A stretch of 64,000 nt of DNA. Origin: Agrobacterium tumefaciens. GTDB taxonomy: Bacteria; Pseudomonadota; Alphaproteobacteria; Rhizobiales; Rhizobiaceae. Shown piece after piece: positions 58,215 to 64,000 of the stretch. The translations under genes were made by a program, and so were the position numbers. The notes beneath the pieces were generated by a model that had not been told where the DNA came from, did not search any database, and saw nothing but the letters and a program-made list of their open reading frames with translations. The DNA lies in contig NZ_JXQV01000051.1 of NCBI RefSeq assembly GCF_000834635.1, positions 1-64,000 of the forward strand, given 5' to 3'. Positions within the stretch are counted from its first letter, which is position 1. Each line of letters opens with the position of its first letter.

Positions 58215-61200
58215 TCAATACTCTTTTTCGTAGAATATGCCCGCCGCACCTTCGCCATCGCCGCCTGCTTCGCCGCGCAGCTTTACGCCGCGCCCGACAT
58301 CCAGATTGATGATGGCCTTGGCACCGGAACTGCCGCTTTGTTCCAGCTCCAGGTAGGTCTTGTCATTGAGATACTTGCCCGCCGAGACCCTGGCCTGACC
58401 TTCTGAGTCGGTTGAGATATCGAGATCGTCGATGCCAAGATTGCTGCGCAGGCTATCAAACAGCGATGTGGACCGCCCACCTGCCAGCTGCCCCGCCGCA
58501 TCTGCCAGCCGGGCAATCTGCAAGGCGGAGAGCTTCGACATGGATTGGCCAAAAATCAGCTGCGCCATGACCTCGTCCTGCGGAAGGGCAGGGGACGAGG
58601 TAAAGCCGAATGCCGGGTCGTTTGCGTTCCCTGTCACCGATACGGTTACTGTGGTCGAACCTGCAGTCGATTCCGCCGCCATGTTGAGAACCGGCACAAG
58701 GCCGCCGCCGAAGGTTATGTCGCCGGTGGTGAAATCGAGACGGCGGGTCAGGATTTCCAGTCGGCCACGCTTCATTTCAAAGCCGCCGGAAACGGCGGGA
58801 GCAGCCGCTGTGCCGCGTACCGTCAGGCTGCCCGTCAACTCGGCGTCGATGCCGCGCCCACGCACGAATATGCCGCTGGGTGCGTTGATCTGAAGATCGA
58901 GCGCTATGGGCGAAGAGCTGCCAGAGCCACCCTTGTCGGAATTGATTTCGCGGTCCTGTGCCCGAACGGCCGGAGGCGCATTCTTATGCTTGATGTTGAT
59001 CTGGGAAAGCGAAGCGGGCAGGCGTTCCGGAATTGTGATCGCACTTTTTTCAAGTGTGATCGTGCCCCCCAGAACAGGTCCGTTCAAAACGGGACCCTTG
59101 AGCGTCAATGTGCCGCTGGCAACGGTTGTGAACAACGTACCGTCATTATAGGCGGCGCGATTGAGCGTGATCGTCAGATCAGCCGGAAACCCGGAACCGC
59201 GCGTGATGCCAACCGAGCCCGTACCTGAAACGGTGCCGCCGCCAGCCAATTTGCCTGTCAGGCGCGAGATTGTTGCCTGATCGCGCTGGAAATTGATCGT
59301 CGCGCCGAGATTGTTGACCGTGAGGTTTCTGCGCACATCCGTCACGCGCGTGCCATCGGTCGTCACGCTGCCGCTGATGAGCGGGGCGGCGAGAGTGCCG
59401 TCGATTTTGACATCGAGCGAGGCCTTGCCTTCAACATCAAAGCCTTGTGCGGCGGTTTGTGCTGCTACTGCACCGAAGGGCAGGTTGCCCCGGAAGGCCA
59501 TTGAAATGGGCCGGTTGCCGCCAACACCCAGCGTGCCACCACCGGAAAGGGCTAGACCGCCCTGTCCGGTCACATTGGTGTCCAGGCGCAACGTGCCGCC
59601 AGCAAAGCGGCCATTGGCCTTGATGCCGAGGGCACCGAGCCCCGCAGAACGCGTCTGGCTGACTGCCGCGTCGGACCATGTCAGATCATAATCGACAGCA
59701 GGATCGGATGCCGGTCCTTTGGCGACAACTGTGCCGGAAATTGTTCCGGCTGCATCAAGGCCGGGAGAAAACGCATTCGCCAGATTGGCGGGGAGGGCGC
59801 GAATATTGGTATTCAGATTAAGGGTCGATCCGGCCGTACCGCTGACCTCGACACGTCCGTTGCCGGTCTGGATGACAATGCCTGAAAGGCGCGCAGACCC
59901 TCCCTCGACTGCGATGGCTGTCGGCTGGGCGAGCTTGACCGGAATGCCGAGCGGCGTGGCCGACAAGGCGTCGATCTTGACCGCGATGGCGCCACCGCCC
60001 GTGTCGGTGCTGCCCTTCAGGATCAGCGGCGCGTTGTCGTAGCGGGCATTGAGGTCGAAGGCTGTAGCCGTGCCTGAGTGGTTGATATCAAGGTTCAAGC
60101 CCGAAATGGCGACAGCACCGGCATTGATTGCTTGTGCCTGCACCGTGCCGTTGACGGCGAGTGCTTGCAGATCGTCCACCTTGAGGTTGGCCACTAATTT
60201 TGAAACGGCTGCCGTACCCTGCCCAACTGCGTCACCGGAAGCGCTGATGATCGCCGCTATTTTTCCGCCCGCATTGGATAGCTCAACATTGCCTTTGATA
60301 TCGCCGTTGGCCTGCTGCGCTGCAAGCGCCGCCAGAAGCGAAAGGTCCGGGAAGTCGAAGGCGAGTTTGCCGCTTGGGAGGAAGTCGGGTGTGAACTGAA
60401 GCTGGCCGGTTAGCACATTGCGACCAACCGTGACATTGAGCTGCGGAATGGCGGTTCCGTTTTCGCCCTGAACGAGTTCGCCCGTTGCATCGATGACCTG
60501 ACCATCCAGCGACCCGCTTGCCTGTAGCTTTGCCTGTGGAGCGTTGAGGTCGGCTTTTCCGCTCGCAGAAACGTTCAGCGCCTCCAGCGCGCGGCCTGCC
60601 AGCGTCGCTTTGGCCGAATTGAGGCTCAGCTGGAAATCGGCAGCCGTCAGTGGTCCCTGAGCTTCCAGCGAAAAGCCGAGTGCGCCGGATGCCTGCGGGG
60701 TGAGTTTCTCCAGCGCTGGCAATCGCCCGCCGAGCTTCGCAGAGACATTGCCATTTTCAAGCGACACGTCGCCATTGGCTTCGAGCGTCCCGGATTTGAC
60801 GACGAGGTTCTCAACGCTGGTCCGGCCGCCGATCGTGCTGTTGACATAGGCATCGATGGCTATGGTCGTGTCGAATTTCTCAGCAAGGGCTGGTGGCAGA
60901 ACGGCGGGAAGCACGAACAGCCGCAGATTTGTGGCGATGGTTCTGGCCGTGAGGCCATAGGTACCGCTGCCGGTGCCGCCGATGCTCGCACTTTCCAGTG
61001 TCGCGCCTTCGAATGCGATGCTTTGCGGGGAAATGCGCAACGGCGCATTCAGGGTCAACGGGGCCTTGATGGCTCTTTCGAGGTCCGGTGCAGTCAGGGC
61101 GGACTGCGCAATGCTGAGCGATGTCTTGACCGTACCCGTCTGGCTGGCAAGATTGAGATCATCACTGCTTGCGGTGAGCTTCACGTCTTCCACGCGGCCC

Positions 61201-62378
61201 TGGGGTGCAGCCAGCGAGCGCAGGGATGCCGATAGGCCAAGCTTTGCGGCTGTGGCATTGCCGCGCAGGGAGAGGTCGATGCCGTTGACGAGGGCTGCAA
61301 TCTCGCCGCCTTCGAGCGGCAGACGGATGTCCACAGGCCCATTCGTGCCGATCAGATTTGCTGAGAGATCATTCTGGCCTTGCTGATCGATGGCGCCAGA
61401 TGCTGTCAGTAGCAGCTTGCCGGTTTCAAGATTTCCACTCTCAACGCTGATGCGTCCGCCAGGTGCGATGCTGGCTGCAAGGTCAAGCTTCGTCTGGCCT
61501 TCAAACAGCTGGCGCAGAAGTGGTGGCAGCAGCATGTCAGGCTGTCCACCGCCATGCAGTTCGAGCCGCCGTGTGCTGTCGCTCAGGAGTTGATGGCGGC
61601 CCGTCACGTCAAGCACCGGGTTGCCCGCGACATTACCAGTCAGCGTGCCTGTCCAGTCGGAAAGTGCGCCCTGGCCCTTCAGGTCCAGCGCAACGGCTGG
61701 CGCGTCTGGCAGTCGCAGAATGGTTGCCAGCAGGCCGCCTCGCGGTTCACTCACAGAGGCATCAAGCTTCAGCACATTGTCTTCAGGCGCAAAAACAATA
61801 TCGGCCTTGACCAGTGCGTTCGGCTCATCCTTGCGATTGGCGGTCAGAAGGAGTGCGATCTTGCTGCTTGTCGCCGTGCCCTGACCTTTGGCGGCCAGCT
61901 CGAATGCGCGGCCAGCGAGTTTTTCGCCGAGCCTGATATCCGGCAATGCCAGATTATCGATGGCGATCTCGACCGGGAGGGAAAACCCGCCTGAACTTTC
62001 TGGCTGCGGCTCGCTTGGTGGAAGCGGCGCTCTGTCGAGGCTGATATTCGCAGCGCTGATACGGTGTGCGTGAAACGTGCCGCGCAGCAGGTCCAGAGGC
62101 GCCCAGTCCACTTCCACGCCGTTCAATTGCGCATATGTGCTTTCACGGTCTGCAATCGTCACCTGCGCCAGACGCAAATTGCCCGTTAGCAGGCCTGACG
62201 GCGCGGATAGGGTGATGGTTTGGTCCGGTGAGGAAATGAGCGTTGAGACCCGTGATGCCGCAAATTGTGCGCCTGTCGGTGTCAGGCCGACGAGAAGGAC
62301 GGCCACCAACAGCAGACCCACGACGCCAAGGGCGACGTAGAGGATTGAGGTCAACAATCGGATCAATGCGGTCATCAA
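58215..62378 (-). CDS. tamB: Translocation and assembly module subunit TamB
   Basis: 1387 residues. An N-terminal membrane anchor at about 10-34 (ILYVALGVVGLLLVAVLLVGLT) is followed by a very long repetitive beta-helical region (repeats with LDL, LSLxG, VSGTG patterns) spanning the periplasm and the TamB/DUF490 C-terminal domain, ending AGIFYEKEY. AsmA-like family member: a hydrophobic groove that moves phospholipid or supports outer-membrane protein assembly with TamA. The start has two adjacent Mets; 37 bp after tamA. Confidence 0.95.
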   Translation of the reverse strand: MMTALIRLLTSILYVALGVVGLLLVAVLLVGLTPTGAQFAASRVSTLISSPDQTITLSAPSGLLTGNLRLAQVTIADRESTYAQLNGVEVDWAPLDLLRGTFHAHRISAANISLDRAPLPPSEPQPESSGGFSLPVEIAIDNLALPDIRLGEKLAGRAFELAAKGQGTATSSKIALLLTANRKDEPNALVKADIVFAPEDNVLKLDASVSEPRGGLLATILRLPDAPAVALDLKGQGALSDWTGTLTGNVAGNPVLDVTGRHQLLSDSTRRLELHGGGQPDMLLPPLLRQLFEGQTKLDLAASIAPGGRISVESGNLETGKLLLTASGAIDQQGQNDLSANLIGTNGPVDIRLPLEGGEIAALVNGIDLSLRGNATAAKLGLSASLRSLAAPQGRVEDVKLTASSDDLNLASQTGTVKTSLSIAQSALTAPDLERAIKAPLTLNAPLRISPQSIAFEGATLESASIGGTGSGTYGLTARTIATNLRLFVLPAVLPPALAEKFDTTIAIDAYVNSTIGGRTSVENLVVKSGTLEANGDVSLENGNVSAKLGGRLPALEKLTPQASGALGFSLEAQGPLTAADFQLSLNSAKATLAGRALEALNVSASGKADLNAPQAKLQASGSLDGQVIDATGELVQGENGTAIPQLNVTVGRNVLTGQLQFTPDFLPSGKLAFDFPDLSLLAALAAQQANGDIKGNVELSNAGGKIAAIISASGDAVGQGTAAVSKLVANLKVDDLQALAVNGTVQAQAINAGAVAISGLNLDINHSGTATAFDLNARYDNAPLILKGSTDTGGGAIAVKIDALSATPLGIPVKLAQPTAIAVEGGSARLSGIVIQTGNGRVEVSGTAGSTLNLNTNIRALPANLANAFSPGLDAAGTISGTVVAKGPASDPAVDYDLTWSDAAVSQTRSAGLGALGIKANGRFAGGTLRLDTNVTGQGGLALSGGGTLGVGGNRPISMAFRGNLPFGAVAAQTAAQGFDVEGKASLDVKIDGTLAAPLISGSVTTDGTRVTDVRRNLTVNNLGATINFQRDQATISRLTGKLAGGGTVSGTGSVGITRGSGFPADLTITLNRAAYNDGTLFTTVASGTLTLKGPVLNGPVLGGTITLEKSAITIPERLPASLSQINIKHKNAPPAVRAQDREINSDKGGSGSSSPIALDLQINAPSGIFVRGRGIDAELTGSLTVRGTAAAPAVSGGFEMKRGRLEILTRRLDFTTGDITFGGGLVPVLNMAAESTAGSTTVTVSVTGNANDPAFGFTSSPALPQDEVMAQLIFGQSMSKLSALQIARLADAAGQLAGGRSTSLFDSLRSNLGIDDLDISTDSEGQARVSAGKYLNDKTYLELEQSGSSGAKAIINLDVGRGVKLRGEAGGDGEGAAGIFYEKEY

Positions 62379-62415
62379 GCGTCATCACTCTGCTGGTTGC
62401 GAAAGGCTGCTGTCC

Positions 62416-64000
62416 TTAGAAGGACTGGCCAATGCCGGCATAAATGCCAAAGCTGCTTCCACCCTCATATTTCTTGAGAGGCATGGCGACATCAAGACGC
62501 AAGGGTCCGAATGGCGTTGCATATCGAAGGCCGAGACCCGCGCCGGCGCGGAAGTCGGAAAAATCAGGTGCGAAATCCGACGAGACGACACCGGCATCGA
62601 CAAAGGGAACGAGCCCGATGGTTTCCGTGACCTTGATGCGCGCTTCCACCGAGCTGACGATGTAAGAGCGTCCGCCGGTTGCCTCGCCCGCATCATTATA
62701 GGGCGAAATTTCCTGATAGCTGTAGCCGCGAACCGAGCCGCCGCCGCCGGCATAAAAGCGCCGAGTGGCGGGTACATCTTCCAGCGAGCTTGCCCCAATC
62801 AACACGCCGCCTGCGATTTTGCCCGCGAGCACCACCTGATCATCCGATCCCAGCCCCTTATATCCAGTCGTGGAGCCTTCAAAGGTGGAGAAGATCGTGC
62901 CGTTCAAGGCTTCAAAACTGGGCTTGGCTGACACCGCAGCCCTGAAGCCCTCGGTCGGGTTCAGCTTGTCGTCACGCATGTCACGCACGAACTCCAGCGG
63001 AACGGATGTTGTCAGATATTGGTTGTTGCCGAATGCATCATCCGTATCCGTCCATTCCACTTCAAATCCGGCGGCCGCGGTGTCGTAATCGTTGAACTCA
63101 TAGGAAAAGCCCGCATAGCCGGTGACGGATCTGGCGTCATAGCTATCGGGATGCTCTGTCTTGGCCTTGAGGCTTGCCGTAAACGTCGTTTCCGGCGTGA
63201 GGACACCGGGCTTGGTAAAGATTATCCCGGCCGAATAATCCATATCCTTTGCGTTGGAGGCCTCGCCCAGACGCGATACCGCACCTTCTATGCGCAGCGA
63301 TTCGGCCCGGCCAAAGAGATTGCGATGCCCCCAATAGCCTTGCAGGCCGATGCCTTCGGTGGTCGAGTATTGAGCGCCGACGCCCAGATAGCGGTGCTTT
63401 CCCTCCGACACTTCAATCGTCAGCGGTATTGATCCGTTGGGCGCCAGTGCGGACGCTTCCTTGATGCTGACGCTGGAAAAGACGCTGAGCTTGCGCAGAC
63501 GGTCTGCTGCCTTGCGCAATTTCTCCGGGGAATAGGCTTCGCCACCATTGAGCCGCGAGTAGCGTCGGATGAAGTCTGCATCCACAGTGCGTGGGCCTTT
63601 GATGGAGACATCGCCAAGCGGTGCGACAGGTCCACCTTCCGCAGCCATGGTCAGATCGACCGAATTGTTGGCATGGTTGGCGACGGCCTGCCGGGTGGTC
63701 AGCGCTGCAAGCGGACGACCTTCAGCCTTCAGGTCTTCAACGAGTTTGTTGCCCGCTTTGATGATGGCGAGCGATCCCGCATCACCGCCCGTGACAAGGC
63801 CGTATTGCTCCAGATCCCGTCCTGCAACATCCCCCTCCAGCCTGACATTTCCCAGCGTAAACACCGGGCCGGGTGTCACGTCGATGACGACAGGCACGGG
63901 TGCGGAGCGGTTGAATGTGGGGTTAGGCGGTATGGAGTCGATATCTTGCCCCGCCACGGTGATCTTGACCGTGCCGCCATAGCGGGCGTTTTCATAAAGT
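62416..64000 (-). CDS. tamA: Outer-membrane assembly factor TamA (N-terminus cut by window edge)
   Basis: The frame continues past base 64000, so the first part including the signal peptide is missing; about 528 codons are visible. Two POTRA-type repeats are seen (VFTLGNVRLEGDVAG and GPVAPLGDVSIKGPRTVDADFIRRY), then a 16-stranded Omp85 barrel with RRFYAGGGGSVRGYSYQ, the VRGY/F loop-6 motif, and ending LRLDVAMPLKKYEG to GIYAGIGQSF with a terminal Phe as outer-membrane signal. Adjacency to tamB distinguishes it from BamA. Confidence 0.94.
   Translation of the reverse strand, partial: LYENARYGGTVKITVAGQDIDSIPPNPTFNRSAPVPVVIDVTPGPVFTLGNVRLEGDVAGRDLEQYGLVTGGDAGSLAIIKAGNKLVEDLKAEGRPLAALTTRQAVANHANNSVDLTMAAEGGPVAPLGDVSIKGPRTVDADFIRRYSRLNGGEAYSPEKLRKAADRLRKLSVFSSVSIKEASALAPNGSIPLTIEVSEGKHRYLGVGAQYSTTEGIGLQGYWGHRNLFGRAESLRIEGAVSRLGEASNAKDMDYSAGIIFTKPGVLTPETTFTASLKAKTEHPDSYDARSVTGYAGFSYEFNDYDTAAAGFEVEWTDTDDAFGNNQYLTTSVPLEFVRDMRDDKLNPTEGFRAAVSAKPSFEALNGTIFSTFEGSTTGYKGLGSDDQVVLAGKIAGGVLIGASSLEDVPATRRFYAGGGGSVRGYSYQEISPYNDAGEATGGRSYIVSSVEARIKVTETIGLVPFVDAGVVSSDFAPDFSDFRAGAGLGLRYATPFGPLRLDVAMPLKKYEGGSSFGIYAGIGQSF

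Overview
The window is ordinary chromosomal DNA from an alphaproteobacterium of the Rhizobiaceae, most likely Agrobacterium or a close Rhizobium relative. The grounds are the gene orders (nadD-proA-proB-obgE-rpmA-rplU; hemC-hemD-mitofilin-hemY divergent from tsaD-gpsA; zapE-mdh-sucCDAB-lpdA; an F1-only atpHAGDC operon without F0 genes), an Omp19-type lipoprotein as in Brucella, and moderately high GC. Species assignment is inference. I see no insertion sequence, prophage, CRISPR array, rRNA or tRNA.

Layout. 1-6475 (minus strand): start of rsfS, then nadD, proA, proB, obgE, two acetyltransferases and ribosomal genes rpmA and rplU. 6805-9833: small enzymes and unknowns (a zincin, a DUF1737 protein, a CitE-like lyase, pyrophosphatase ppa, YggT). 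9990-15244 (minus): a TerB-like protein and the tetrapyrrole cluster hemY, mitofilin-like gene, hemD, hemC. 15317-18832 (plus): tsaD, gpsA, YciI and EVE proteins and a probable EtfB lysine methyltransferase. 19498-36377 (plus): TCA cycle block sdhCDAB, an Omp19-like lipoprotein, zapE, then mdh-sucC-sucD-sucA-sucB, three unrelated genes and lpdA. 36446-40741 (minus): betT, a GumN/TraB protein and xerC. 40919-48828 (plus): priA, a membrane protein and atpHAGDC. 49039-55392 (plus): fdhD, a sigma-54-dependent response regulator, its sensor kinase, and an oxalate/formate-family antiporter. 55460-57995 (minus): a soluble double-PAS chemoreceptor and cheW. 58215-64000 (minus): tamB and most of tamA.

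How genes work together. The sdh, mdh, suc and lpd genes encode succinate dehydrogenase, malate dehydrogenase, succinyl-CoA synthetase and the 2-oxoglutarate dehydrogenase complex; the atp genes encode the F1 sector that uses the resulting proton gradient. The two TCA transcription units carry the same 14-bp near-palindrome (TTACGTAAACGTAA) upstream, which suggests a shared regulator. TamA and TamB form the outer-membrane protein insertion module.

The most interesting region is 49978-55392. A sigma-54 activator and its kinase lie next to an organic-acid transporter that has a textbook -24/-12 promoter and, 54-88 bp upstream of the -24 element, two copies of TGGACA-N2-TTGTC spaced exactly 22 bp centre to centre. 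This reads as a complete, self-contained sensing-and-uptake circuit. Other points of note are two small membrane-protein genes inserted in the mdh-suc operon (one coupled on both sides by TGATG overlaps), a long imperfect hairpin in the mdh leader, a perfect 22-bp AT-rich palindrome upstream of betT, and a chemoreceptor ending in a WxxF CheR-tether motif.
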